The notes below the pieces were generated by a model. That model was not told the DNA's origin. It saw only the letters and a list, made by a program, of their open reading frames with translations, and ran no database searches. From JACMLD01 sp044227095 (GTDB lineage: Bacteria; Bacteroidota; Bacteroidia; Chitinophagales; Chitinophagaceae): DNA of 64,000 nt. Made by a program: the position numbers and the translations under genes. Below, piece after piece: positions 44,356 to 52,459 of this stretch. Location of the stretch: positions 4,960,001-5,024,000 of the forward strand of contig JBGAFV010000001.1 of NCBI GenBank assembly GCA_044227095.1, in the 5' to 3' direction. Numbering within the stretch: position 1 is the first letter of the stretch; each line of letters opens with the position of its first letter.

Positions 44356-45051
44356 ATGAAAACATTACTAACTTTCATATTGACACTTTTTCTCGGATTG
44401 TCTTATGGACAGAGTTTTTCATATCCGGCAATTAGCTCCAAAGGACACAGGCTAAATGACTTTGTTCCTTTTGGTTGGACAATCCTTGATAGTGCAAAGG
44501 GCGATTTAAACCAAGATGGTCGAAAAGATGCGGTAATTATTCTTCAACACGACGACAGCGTAAGACTAATAAAATCAGAAGACACAATATTGACCCAGCC
44601 ACGAATATTAGTCATTCTATTCAAAAATACTTCTGATAGCAGTTTTCATTTATCAGAACAAAGTAACTCTTTTATCTTAACCCATGACGACCCATTTATG
44701 GATGATCCATACCAGGAAATGACAATCGATAAAGGAGTATTAAAATTGAATTTTCATACTTTTTTTACCAGCGGCAGCTGGTACACAACTAGCGGTACTT
44801 ATAAATTTCGATACGACGGCAAAGAATTTATATTAATTGGTGCTGAACTTTTTACCATTCATAGAGCGACACTTGATTATGAAAATTATAGTTATAACTT
44901 TCTGACAAATAAAAGAAACTATACAAAAGGCAACGACCAAAAGGCAACAAAAAGAACCACTGTAAAAAATGTAACCATTTCAAAACCTATGACTTTCAAC
45001 AACTTTAGTCAACCCTTTTCCTGGGAAGTTGAAAAAGATATTTCTCTCTGA
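44356..45051 (+). CDS. Secreted protein with an EF-like/FG-GAP calcium motif
   Basis: 231 residues with signal peptide MKTLLTFILTLFLGLSYGQ. DSAKGDLNQDGRKDAVIILQ at about residues 50-69 is a D-x-N-x-D-G calcium-binding loop as in FG-GAP/integrin-like repeats. A beta-rich body follows (LKLNFHTFFTSGSWYTTSGT, YKFRYDGKEFILIGAELF). Bacteroidota have many short lipoprotein-like proteins of this layout; function unknown. The ATG is used; the longer frame begins with a GTG inside the attC core. Cassette ends GTTGTGCGTCGG / CGAACACACAAC agree. Confidence 0.72.
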   Translation: MKTLLTFILTLFLGLSYGQSFSYPAISSKGHRLNDFVPFGWTILDSAKGDLNQDGRKDAVIILQHDDSVRLIKSEDTILTQPRILVILFKNTSDSSFHLSEQSNSFILTHDDPFMDDPYQEMTIDKGVLKLNFHTFFTSGSWYTTSGTYKFRYDGKEFILIGAELFTIHRATLDYENYSYNFLTNKRNYTKGNDQKATKRTTVKNVTISKPMTFNNFSQPFSWEVEKDISL

Positions 45052-45058
45052 CGACCAA

Positions 45059-45239
45059 AGGCGAACACACAACATGCGGTTAGCCCCAACGCTGGCTCAA
45101 CGTTATTGCAATCAGCAATCTTCAATCATCAGTAGCTACAGCATTTACCCAAAGATTATTAGCAGCAATTGGCCAATAGCGCAAATGATGCTACATTAGC
45201 TGTATTGCCGCAATAGTGTTGCGACAATATAAGTTGGCA
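45059..45239 (+). repeat. attC-like site, chimeric A/B
   Basis: Begins GCGAACACACAACATGCGG, with CCCAACGCTGGCTCAACGTT. It ends GTTGCGACAATATAAGTTGGCAGC, a shortened 3' arm (TATAAGTTGG). Confidence 0.7.
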
Positions 45240-45264
45240 GCTATATTCGTGAACCCTTAAATTT

Positions 45265-46104
45265 ATGAGATATACATTAATTTTTATTTTTATCATTGCG
45301 ACAAAACTTAATGCTCAAACAGTTTTGAATTTTGATAAACGCTTTGTTCAAAGCGAAGACAAATGGGTTGCGTTTAGACCAGACAAAGACAGTTCTTATA
45401 CCTATGGTTTTATTTACATAGATGAACAAGCTGGCTTGACACTTAACTATGAAGGGACTTTTAAGGTAACACAGACAGGAAAATTTGTACCTAAAAAACT
45501 TGACAGTACAAATATGAAAGTGAGATTACAACCCAATAATGTTTTGGTTGCTTTTATTCCTGAAAACAAATTTCAGGAACTTAAAATTTCATCCGTTCCC
45601 GAATGGCTTAAATATTATAAGACGGACACAAACTCTGTTGCAAGGCTTTATAAATGGGGTTTTACTTACAATGGTTGGGACGAATGTGCAAAGGCTTTGA
45701 CATACTTACAAAAAGCACAAAAAATTGACCCTGGCTATAAAGGACTTGGTGTTGAACTTGCATATTCATACAATTGCCTACAACAGTACGATAGTGCAGT
45801 TGCTGTTTTGAAAGACGCTTTGAAAACAAATCCAAACGACGCTTACACAAACAAAGAATTAATTTATGCTCAAATAAAATCAGGGCTTTTAGATGAAGCA
45901 TCTAAAAGTTGTAAAAATGCAATAGCAGTTTGTATAGACAAAACGTATAATGGCGAAAATTGTTACAACCTTTTGCATACCTATTATTTAAACAAGGACA
46001 AAGGAAATTTTAATTTATGGTTAAGTGAAACTAAGAAGTGGAATGGCAACAACGACAGACTTATGAAGAGTATAGCTACAATGGAAAGTGAAATCGATAA
46101 ATAA
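45265..46104 (+). CDS. Secreted TPR protein
   Basis: 279 residues with signal peptide MRYTLIFIFIIATKLNAQ. The N-terminal half is a beta domain (WVAFRPDKDSSYTYGFIYID, LTLNYEGTFKVTQTGKFVPK). From about residue 135 there are TPR pairs: ECAKALTYLQKAQKIDPGYK, LGVELAYSYNCLQQYDSAVA, LKDALKTNPNDAYTNKELIY. Function unknown. Single-gene cassette, start 32 bp after the attC core. Confidence 0.75.
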   Translation: MRYTLIFIFIIATKLNAQTVLNFDKRFVQSEDKWVAFRPDKDSSYTYGFIYIDEQAGLTLNYEGTFKVTQTGKFVPKKLDSTNMKVRLQPNNVLVAFIPENKFQELKISSVPEWLKYYKTDTNSVARLYKWGFTYNGWDECAKALTYLQKAQKIDPGYKGLGVELAYSYNCLQQYDSAVAVLKDALKTNPNDAYTNKELIYAQIKSGLLDEASKSCKNAIAVCIDKTYNGENCYNLLHTYYLNKDKGNFNLWLSETKKWNGNNDRLMKSIATMESEIDK

Positions 46105-46105
46105 A

Positions 46106-46289
46106 TACGGTATGCAACATCCAGTTTACCACTATATTGGCTCAACGTTATTGCAATCAACAATCTTCAAACATTTCCAGCTACAACATTTACCCAAAGA
46201 TTATTAGCAGCAATTGGTCTGCATTTGCGCAAATGATGCTACATTAGCTGTATTGGCGCAATAGTGTTGTGGTAATATAAACGCTGGCT
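46106..46289 (+). repeat. attC-like site, chimeric A/B
   Basis: Begins CGGTATGCAACATCCAG, with TATTGGCTCAACGTTATTG. It ends GTGGTAATATAAACGCTGGCTGC (GCT variant of the core). Confidence 0.7.
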
Positions 46290-46306
46290 GCAAGCTTACT
46301 TTCCTT

Positions 46307-46873
46307 ATGTTCAGATTAACTTTAGCAATACTACTTGTCTTATTTTTAGCATCTTGCTCGGACAGAAAAAGCAAGCAATCAAACACAGCTATTAATTTGA
46401 CAAAAAAAGACTTTGGCGACTTCACGATAGAAATTCCTGATAATTGGACAGAGATAGAGGAAGATGGGCCCGACTTCGCATTCAAAACCTATGTTAACCT
46501 CGACAAAGATACTTTCGGACTTTATATTGGACATTTTGCTCACTATCCAGAGTTTATGGAAACCTATATTTTTGATTCTTCACAACGACAGAGTATCGAC
46601 ACATTATCTGAAAAGCCAAGTTTCAATTACGATTTCGGCGATAAGCGGACAATGGACAGAAATCGTGTCAATCATCGCTGTTTAATTTTTGAAACTATAA
46701 ACGGAATAAATGCACGTTTCATTTATCCACGGGACAGACAAAAAGGGAATATTCAATTCTACATAGATAGCTTAGGAAAAGACAGAACGCAGGTTGATTT
46801 TTGGGGTAAACAACTTTCCGCAGACAAGCAAGATTTATTTTTTAAGGTATGCCGGACAATCAAAACAAAATAA
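46307..46873 (+). CDS. Lipoprotein of unknown function (PsbP-like fold possible)
   Basis: 188 residues. MFRLTLAILLVLFLASCSDR has a lipobox with Cys 17. FGDFTIEIPDNWTEIEEDGP, then a strand-rich body (KTYVNLDKDTFGLYIGHFAH, RVNHRCLIFETINGINARFI) and a final helix (SADKQDLFFKVCRTIKTK). An opening FTIEIPDNW... is common in PsbP-like and related stress-response lipoproteins; I cannot confirm the family. Single-gene cassette. Confidence 0.68.
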   Translation: MFRLTLAILLVLFLASCSDRKSKQSNTAINLTKKDFGDFTIEIPDNWTEIEEDGPDFAFKTYVNLDKDTFGLYIGHFAHYPEFMETYIFDSSQRQSIDTLSEKPSFNYDFGDKRTMDRNRVNHRCLIFETINGINARFIYPRDRQKGNIQFYIDSLGKDRTQVDFWGKQLSADKQDLFFKVCRTIKTK

Positions 46874-46875
46874 TC

Positions 46876-47056
46876 AGCCTGCACACAACATGCGGTTTCC
46901 TCCCAGCCTGGCTCAATCTTATTGCAATCAGGATCTTCAACCAGCAGCCGTTACATCATTTACTCAAACATTATTAGCAGCAATTGGCCAATAGCACAAA
47001 TGGTACTACATTAGCTGTATTGGCGCATTAGTGTTGCGGTAATACAAACGTTAGCT
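46876..47056 (+). repeat. attC-like site, chimeric A/B
   Basis: Begins CTGCACACAACATGCGG, with CCTCCCAGCCTGGCTCAATC. It ends TTGCGGTAATACAAACGTTAGCTAC. Confidence 0.73.
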
Positions 47057-47090
47057 ACGATTGTGCAACTCCTTTTACATTTTAATTGAC

Positions 47091-47582
47091 ATGACTAGAA
47101 ATGCTATAATTTTCGCTTTGTGTCTTACGTTGGGCGTGTCAAAAGTAAATGCCCAGGCAAAAGACTCGATTGTCGAAGTAACTTTAAACCATTCGCCCAG
47201 GCAATTTATTTGTAACAATCAATTGTGCAATGGGAAGCAGGTAGGATATTATCGTAACGGAGTTATTAAAATTGATGGATGTTTCAAAAAAGGAAAAGCT
47301 CAGGGTAAAGTAAATGACTACGATTCGACTGGAAAGTTGGAAACAACAAGATTTTTTAAAAAAGGTTATATAAAGAGAAGTTTATCGTTTGACTCACTAC
47401 AGCGATTGACGAGGGACTTAGACTTTGGGAAACGAAAAACTACAACATACTATTATGACAACACAAGTCAGCCTATAAAAAAAGAAATATTAATCTGGCA
47501 AGGTGCTGATTGGTCGAAAGGAACAATAGTAACTTATGAAAGAAAAAATGACAAGTGGGTCGAAACTACAATAAGCAGCTAA
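47091..47582 (+). CDS. Secreted MORN/YwqK-like repeat protein
   Basis: 163 residues with signal peptide MTRNAIIFALCLTLGVSKVNAQ. The repeats resemble YwqK antitoxin-type MORN hairpins: GKQVGYYRNGVIKIDGCFKK, GKAQGKVNDYDSTGKLETTR, FFKKGYIKRSLSFDS. YwqK-type domains are common in Bacteroidota envelope proteins despite the antitoxin label. Function unknown. The ATG is used instead of the upstream TTG. Cassette ends GTTAGCTACGATTG / CAATAAGCAGCTAAC agree. Confidence 0.75.
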   Translation: MTRNAIIFALCLTLGVSKVNAQAKDSIVEVTLNHSPRQFICNNQLCNGKQVGYYRNGVIKIDGCFKKGKAQGKVNDYDSTGKLETTRFFKKGYIKRSLSFDSLQRLTRDLDFGKRKTTTYYYDNTSQPIKKEILIWQGADWSKGTIVTYERKNDKWVETTISS

Positions 47583-47716
47583 CATCGGGTTTTATACGGT
47601 TACAGTTAAAGAATAAGTATCAACCTTTATTAGCAACAATTGGTCTGCATTTGCGTAAATGATGCCACATTAGCTGTATTGGCGCAATAGTGTTGCGGTA
47701 ATATAAATGTTTAGCA
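47572..47716 (+). repeat. attC-like site, family A, shorter middle
   Basis: Begins AGCAGCTAACATCGGGTTTTATACGG, with AATAAGTATCAACCTTTATTAGC. It ends GCGGTAATATAAATGTTTAGC. It contains TTGGCG-N17-TATAAA. Its first bases overlap the end of the preceding gene. Confidence 0.73.
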
Positions 47717-47747
47717 GTATTTTTTTAACGAGCTTACAATTCTTACG

Positions 47748-48296
47748 ATGTTCAGATTTTTTTGCCTAATGTTTATCATGTTTTGTGCAATTTCTTGTAG
47801 TTTGCATAAAGAACCCAAACAAATTAATTTAAGTACAGGAGACACATTACAACTTCATTCGTACATTAAAGATACTCTGCCTAATAAAAATATAAGATTC
47901 AGGCCTAATTACCTTTTAACAAAAACCGACACTTCAAATATTAAACTTAACTTTTTTGACACCATTCCAGAAACTATCGGAAGTTCAGGAGAATTTTATA
48001 CATATGACACTACTAAATTAGCTCCTAATAAATATATTTTTTTGACTAGCTTAGTCGAATATGCAATAATAAAAGTAAAGGGGAAAGACATTTATTTAAA
48101 GAAGGAATATGAAAAATGCGTAGCTCTGCCAGGCGATACTTTTAAGGATATATATACTGGTAATAGTTACATGGTGATATTCATTCATAAAATAATTAAG
48201 CATAATGATGGCGTCACAAATGAAATAGGTACACTTGAGATAAAAAATTCAAAACATAATGTAACTATCAATGTTCATGGAGGCTATAGAATGTAA
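47748..48296 (+). CDS. Lipoprotein of unknown function
   Basis: 182 residues. MFRFFCLMFIMFCAISCSLH has a lipobox with Cys 17. The mature domain is beta-rich and resembles a signal-peptidase-like or jelly-roll fold by eye (ALPGDTFKDIYTGNSYMVIF), but no catalytic residues stand out. Function unknown. Cassette start GTTTAGCAGTATTTT and end AAAACTACCGCTAAC agree. Confidence 0.68.
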   Translation: MFRFFCLMFIMFCAISCSLHKEPKQINLSTGDTLQLHSYIKDTLPNKNIRFRPNYLLTKTDTSNIKLNFFDTIPETIGSSGEFYTYDTTKLAPNKYIFLTSLVEYAIIKVKGKDIYLKKEYEKCVALPGDTFKDIYTGNSYMVIFIHKIIKHNDGVTNEIGTLEIKNSKHNVTINVHGGYRM

Positions 48297-48379
48297 AACT
48301 ACCGCTAACAAATGTATTATAAATGATACTACATTAGAGGTATTGGCGCAATAGTGTTAAGGTAATATAAATGTTGTAT
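48297..48379 (+). repeat. attC-like site, short family A
   Basis: About 80 bp: CTACCGCTAACAAATGTATT...AAATGATACTACATTAGAGG...TATTGGCGCAATAGTG...GGTAATATAAATGTTGTATAC. The arm AACAAATGTATT pairs with AATATAAATGTT. A compact natural deletion form. Confidence 0.75.
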
Positions 48380-48393
48380 ACAACTTTCGACAA

Positions 48394-48822
48394 ATGCTTA
48401 ACCCTTTGAAAGTGAATAAAAATACAGTGTTCCTACCAATATCGGGACTGTTTGTTCTGACATATCCAACCATGATTTATAATTGGAACCTATCTAGCGT
48501 AATCGGTTGGCATACTACCCTTGGCAGAGATTGGACGGCTTTTCTATGGCCTATTTGGTTTCTTTTGGTCTATTTGTCATACCAGCGACTGACAGCTAAA
48601 AACAAGCCTGCAAAACCAACATTCTTTTGGACACATGTTATCGTTTCGACAATTCCAGCGTTTGTATTAAACTATCCATTTAAAATATGGATTCTTCAAA
48701 GCGCTATTGAATCCGAGAAGATTTTAGCAATTATTTCAATATTTAACTGGGCGACGCTTTTATATCTCGTTATACAGGTAATTTTTGCAATCTTAATTTT
48801 TATCAAATTAGTGAGACTCTGA
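48394..48822 (+). CDS. Small membrane protein
   Basis: 142 residues with four membrane helices (FLPISGLFVLTYPTMIYNW; WTAFLWPIWFLLVYLSYQRL; HVIVSTIPAFVLNYPFKIWI; WATLLYLVIQVIFAILIFIK). No family recognised. Starts 20 bp after the attC core; cassette ends GTTGTATACAACT and AACTGCATACAAC are complementary. Confidence 0.66.
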   Translation: MLNPLKVNKNTVFLPISGLFVLTYPTMIYNWNLSSVIGWHTTLGRDWTAFLWPIWFLLVYLSYQRLTAKNKPAKPTFFWTHVIVSTIPAFVLNYPFKIWILQSAIESEKILAIISIFNWATLLYLVIQVIFAILIFIKLVRL

Positions 48823-48832
48823 TCCTGCATTA

Positions 48833-49017
48833 AACTGCATACAACATGTGGTTTTGCAATAGTGTGGCTTGACGTTGTAAGCATCATCAACAAATCTTCA
48901 ACCACCACCAGCTTCAGCATTTACCCAAACATTATTAACCGCAATTGGCCAATAGCACAAATGATACTACATTAGCTGTATTGGGGCAAGTGGGTTGCGA
49001 TAATACAAATGTTGGCG
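48833..49017 (+). repeat. attC-like site, family A
   Basis: Begins CTGCATACAACATGTGGTTTTGC and ends GCGATAATACAAATGTTGGCGG. It contains TTGGGG-N17-TACAAA. Confidence 0.73.
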
Positions 49018-49041
49018 GTAATTTTAAAGCAACATTCCGTT

Positions 49042-49794
49042 ATGAAACAAAATTTCCTATTGTTTGCTTTGACCATTTTTTCTTTGACGGCAAGTTCTCA
49101 AAATAAAATGCGTTCAATTGACGAGTTAATTAATAAGACCGAGCCAGGTTGGACACTTGTTCAACAATGGATTGACAGTGCAAAAAATAAAGTTGAGGTT
49201 CTTCCGTGTGACACAGCAAAAGCAAAAGACGCATTGTACAAAACGCAGGTAACGACACGTTCACCAATGGGAGCAATAATTTATTCATCAGGAGGTTTAC
49301 TGATTGACAATGGTTGGATAAGAATTTTAGGTTCAGGAAACACTAAACTTAACAGGACACTTCCCGATTGGAATAAAGGCAAATCATTTAAAGAGTTTGG
49401 CGACAGACCATCATTCCTTTTAGTTGCAGACGATGTGGCTGGTGGTTTCTTTGCAATTAACGGTGGACAGTTTGGAAAAGACGCAGGCAAAATTTATTAC
49501 TTAGCACCAGACAATTTAGAATGGGAAGCGTTAGATATGACTTACACAGACTTTTTGAATTTTTGTTTTAGTGGAGACCTTGCAAAATTTTATGAAAACT
49601 TACGCTGGACAAATTGGAAAGATGAAGTTTCAAAACTTGACGGTGAAAACGTTTACAACTTCTATCCTTTCTTATGGACAAAAGAAGGCAAAGACATAAA
49701 TAAAGTTTCAAGAAAAGCTATTCCGATTGAAGAACAGTTTAGTTTTAACATGAGCAGTCGTAAGCAATTGGGGCTAGACAAAACAAGCCGCTAA
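49042..49794 (+). CDS. DUF2625 family protein, secreted
   Basis: 250 residues with signal peptide MKQNFLLFALTIFSLTASSQ. The rest is a full DUF2625 domain: MRSIDELINKTEPGWTLVQQ, TRSPMGAIIYSSGGLLIDNG, WIRILGSGNTKLNRTLPDWN, ADDVAGGFFAINGGQFGKDA, LDMTYTDFLNFCFSGDLAKF. The family is also found in enterobacteria (there without a signal peptide) and its function is unknown. Single-gene cassette. The ATG is chosen because it starts the signal peptide. Confidence 0.87.
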   Translation: MKQNFLLFALTIFSLTASSQNKMRSIDELINKTEPGWTLVQQWIDSAKNKVEVLPCDTAKAKDALYKTQVTTRSPMGAIIYSSGGLLIDNGWIRILGSGNTKLNRTLPDWNKGKSFKEFGDRPSFLLVADDVAGGFFAINGGQFGKDAGKIYYLAPDNLEWEALDMTYTDFLNFCFSGDLAKFYENLRWTNWKDEVSKLDGENVYNFYPFLWTKEGKDINKVSRKAIPIEEQFSFNMSSRKQLGLDKTSR

Positions 49795-49955
49795 CATTGG
49801 TATTGTCAATAGTGGGGCTTGACACTGGAGCAATCATCAGCATTTACAGCACAAGGTTTACCCCAAAGAATAATAACCGCAATTGGCCAATAGCGCAAAT
49901 GATACTACATTAGCTGTATTGTCGCAAGTGGGTTGCGATAATACAAATGTTGGCT
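49785..49955 (+). repeat. attC-like site, family A
   Basis: Begins AAGCCGCTAACATTGGTATTGTC and ends GCGATAATACAAATGTTGGCTG. The arm AACATTGGTATTGTC pairs with GATAATACAAATGTT. It closely resembles the sites at 48,833 and 54,041. Confidence 0.78.
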
Positions 49956-49997
49956 GTAATTTTAAACAGACACTATTCACTAAAATAGCAAGTAAAA

Positions 49998-50429
49998 ATG
50001 AATAAGACATTTCAACAGTTTCTCCTTAAACAATTCCTAATATTAGCTTTGACGTTTTCAATATTTCCTTATCATGCCAATTCCCAAAGTAATACAGTTT
50101 CTATAACTCGGGACACTTTGAATATAGGGTATGGTATTTACACCAAAGGTGCGACACCCGGGACACTAAATGCAATATGGAATTATGCAAACGTTTGGAG
50201 CGGAAAAGGGAAAGCAACTGGTGTATCCAAGAATGGTTTTGCAGGCAACTACCATATTAAATACTATTATGAGAACGGTGAGTTTTCGGATGAATATGAC
50301 TTGGTCATTGAAAAAGCTGGGAAATTTTACAACTTGTCATGGATTGTAAATGGTAAGGTAAGCGCAAGAGGTGTTGGAACAGTGGTAGATAATCGCTTGA
50401 TGGCAGGCTGGCGTAGAGCTGCGGACTAA
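49998..50429 (+). CDS. Secreted small protein of unknown function
   Basis: 143 residues. Signal peptide LILALTFSIFPYHANSQ. A lipocalin-like or jelly-roll beta domain: GIYTKGATPGTLNAIWNYAN, GFAGNYHIKYYYENGEFSDE, YDLVIEKAGKFYNLSWIVNG, GVGTVVDNRLMAGWRRA. This pattern of GxY..... yxl.i...g..y.l.W reads like proteins that fold around a ligand, but no family is recognised. Cassette ends GTTGGCTGTAATTTT and AAACTACAGCCAAC agree. Confidence 0.68.
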   Translation: MNKTFQQFLLKQFLILALTFSIFPYHANSQSNTVSITRDTLNIGYGIYTKGATPGTLNAIWNYANVWSGKGKATGVSKNGFAGNYHIKYYYENGEFSDEYDLVIEKAGKFYNLSWIVNGKVSARGVGTVVDNRLMAGWRRAAD

Positions 50430-50482
50430 CTAACAAGCTTATTTATCTGCAAATATTTTATAGAAAAGAATTAATTACACAA

Positions 50483-50687
50483 AACTACAGCCAACAAAAG
50501 GTTTTGGGCAAGTGTGGCCGCACAAACTAATTTCAGCTAACTGTGTCTCGCTATCAGCCCATATCCAGCCGACGGAATTCTATCAGCTTTTGTTGTTATC
50601 TTCATCATCAATAAATTTTCACTCAGCAGCGGTTATCGGCAGACGGAATACTAATTCCACACCTGCATAAAGCCCTGTTCGTTGGCC
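50483..50687 (+). repeat. attC-like site, family B long
   Basis: Begins CTACAGCCAACAAAAGGTTTTGG, with GCGGTTATCGGCAGACGGAATAC. It ends ACCTGCATAAAGCCCTGTTCGTTGGCC. The same 3' arm occurs at 38,908. Confidence 0.7.
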
Positions 50688-50744
50688 GTCACTTTTCACG
50701 ACCACCCAAATCACACAAGGAGTAAAGATTGTTTAGATAGTATT

Positions 50745-51887
50745 ATGACAGACAGTAGCCCAATTTCTCAAAATCAGAGAACACCAATCATAGACATCCT
50801 AAGAGGATGGGCATTATTTAGTGTTGTTATAATGAATTATTTAACAATTTATGGTTGGAATACTCATTCTATTGAAACCAAACCTGGCCGTTTAACTTCT
50901 TTAATGGAGAGTACTTGCGAAATTATTTTAGGTTCTAAAGGTTGGACTTTATTAGCAATATTATTTGGCTTTGGATTTTCAGTAATGCTTAAAAATATCA
51001 GCAAAAGTGGACAACCAATATATACATTCTTTATCAGGCGAATGCTCTGGTTATTTCTTTTTGCTATTATTAATACAATCTTTTTTGGAGGCGATATTCT
51101 AACTGATTACGCATTTATGGGCTTACTACTATTGCTCTTCTATAATTTCAATATAAAATCTCTGTTTGTCTTTGGAATTGCAATTTTATTACTTACACCT
51201 TTTTTGCAATCGTATTTAGGCAGGCTTCATTTACTCTTTGCACCAAAAGACCGCGATATCTTTTATCAGCTTTATAATCGTAACACAGTTGTAGACCACA
51301 TTAAAGCTAATTTCTTTATGAGATATAAATGGATGCTTCGTTTAAGTTATTCAGCCATACTTCATCTCATACAATTAGGCTGCTTCTTAATAGGCGTGGC
51401 CTTACATAGGAGTAATTTATTTTTTCAAATAAATATCAATCATAAAGCTTTTAAAAGAGCTTTTGGAATTAGTTTAATCCTTTCAGTAGCTATCTATTTT
51501 CTTCAATTTATAATTGAAAAATACGAGTGGAATTTCAATAAGTACTACGACCTCTATTACCCTCAAATACTATCAATAATGATTTCTACCACCACTGGTA
51601 TCATTTGGTTATATACTTCTGGCAAGGCAAAAAAAATATTCGCTGCATTACAGGCCACTGGTAAAATGACACTGACAAATTATATCGCACAGAATATAAT
51701 TGCGTTTGTTTTATTTATTTGCATAAAACCAAATTGGGCTTTGCACTGGTATTTGCTTACAGGTTTTATTATCTACATCTTCCAAATGTTCTTTAGTAAG
51801 TGGTGGCTGAAAAAATATAATTATGGTTTATTGGAATGGTTATGGCGTTCCTTAAGTTATGGACGGGTATTTCAGCTTAAAAAATAA
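50745..51887 (+). CDS. DUF418 family membrane protein
   Basis: 380 residues. NQRTPIIDILRGWALFSVVI is the N-terminal hallmark (R...lD.lRG.Al.gv.l.N), then about ten membrane helices with KGWTLLAILFGFGFSVML and the C-terminal GKMTLTNYIAQNIIAFVLF ... LLEWLWRSLSYGR, also diagnostic. The function is unproven; related acyltransferase-3-like folds suggest a role in surface modification. The ATG (MTDSSPIS) is preferred over the TTG in the attC core. Only a 5' attC arm follows, so this gene and the next two may lie in one unit or flank a decayed site. Confidence 0.86.
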   Translation: MTDSSPISQNQRTPIIDILRGWALFSVVIMNYLTIYGWNTHSIETKPGRLTSLMESTCEIILGSKGWTLLAILFGFGFSVMLKNISKSGQPIYTFFIRRMLWLFLFAIINTIFFGGDILTDYAFMGLLLLLFYNFNIKSLFVFGIAILLLTPFLQSYLGRLHLLFAPKDRDIFYQLYNRNTVVDHIKANFFMRYKWMLRLSYSAILHLIQLGCFLIGVALHRSNLFFQININHKAFKRAFGISLILSVAIYFLQFIIEKYEWNFNKYYDLYYPQILSIMISTTTGIIWLYTSGKAKKIFAALQATGKMTLTNYIAQNIIAFVLFICIKPNWALHWYLLTGFIIYIFQMFFSKWWLKKYNYGLLEWLWRSLSYGRVFQLKK

Positions 51888-51940
51888 AAGCGAACGGCTA
51901 ACAAACTGTTTTAGACAAGTGTAAGCAAGGCAAAGAATAT
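51886..51940 (+). repeat. attC-like 5' arm only
   Basis: AAAGCGAACGGCTAACAAAC-TGTTTTAGACAAGTGTAAGC is a 5' arm whose core GGCTAAC matches the cassette start GTTGGCCGTCAC upstream. No 3' arm or GTTRRRY core follows before the next ATG. Confidence 0.5.
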
Positions 51941-51946
51941 TTAACT

Positions 51947-52450
51947 ATGGTAACAGGCATAAAAGTATCTGCAATTTATCAATGCTCTCTGGAACGTGCA
52001 TTTAAAACACCCCTGCTTTGTGATGTTTCAAAAATTCATACAGGGTATGGAATAATGCCCAAAATTACACACAGCACAGACGACCACGACTGGGGACAAA
52101 TTGGTGCAACCAAGAAAGTATATGCTGCAAAATCGCTGACACAAAAAGGCGGTTTTGCATCGGTAGACAAGGTGCTTGAACGAGTTGAAAATAAATATTG
52201 GAAATTTGAAGTCAGCAATTTTCAATCGTGGATGCTGGGATTTTATAAATTTACAGGAGAATGGAAAACAACCGAGCTTGATACAAACAAAATATTAGTA
52301 GAATATTCCTATACATTGCATTCAAACATAGTATTGCTTTATCCCGCAAATTGGATTTTTGCACAATTGTTTTGGAAGCGTTATATGAAAAGGGTTTTGG
52401 AAAACGTAAGAATATTGGCGTATAACAATGAACCTTATTTATACAGTTAA
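51947..52450 (+). CDS. SRPBCC (START-like) family protein
   Basis: 167 residues, cytosolic. IKVSAIYQCSLERAFKTPLL begins the SRPBCC fold, followed by TKKVYAAKSLTQKGGFASVD, KYWKFEVSNFQSWMLGFYKF and TGEWKTTELDTNKILVEYSY, and a long C-terminal helix (WIFAQLFWKRYMKRVLENVR). These domains bind hydrophobic ligands in a deep cavity. Separated by 9 bp from the membrane protein downstream, hence co-transcribed. Confidence 0.8.
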   Translation: MVTGIKVSAIYQCSLERAFKTPLLCDVSKIHTGYGIMPKITHSTDDHDWGQIGATKKVYAAKSLTQKGGFASVDKVLERVENKYWKFEVSNFQSWMLGFYKFTGEWKTTELDTNKILVEYSYTLHSNIVLLYPANWIFAQLFWKRYMKRVLENVRILAYNNEPYLYS

Positions 52451-52459
52451 AAAATTATC

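Noticed and set aside
44184..44435. 83-residue ORF across an attC-like site and the start of the next gene
   Set aside because: Repeat-derived and out of frame with the signal-peptide gene that starts at 44,356.
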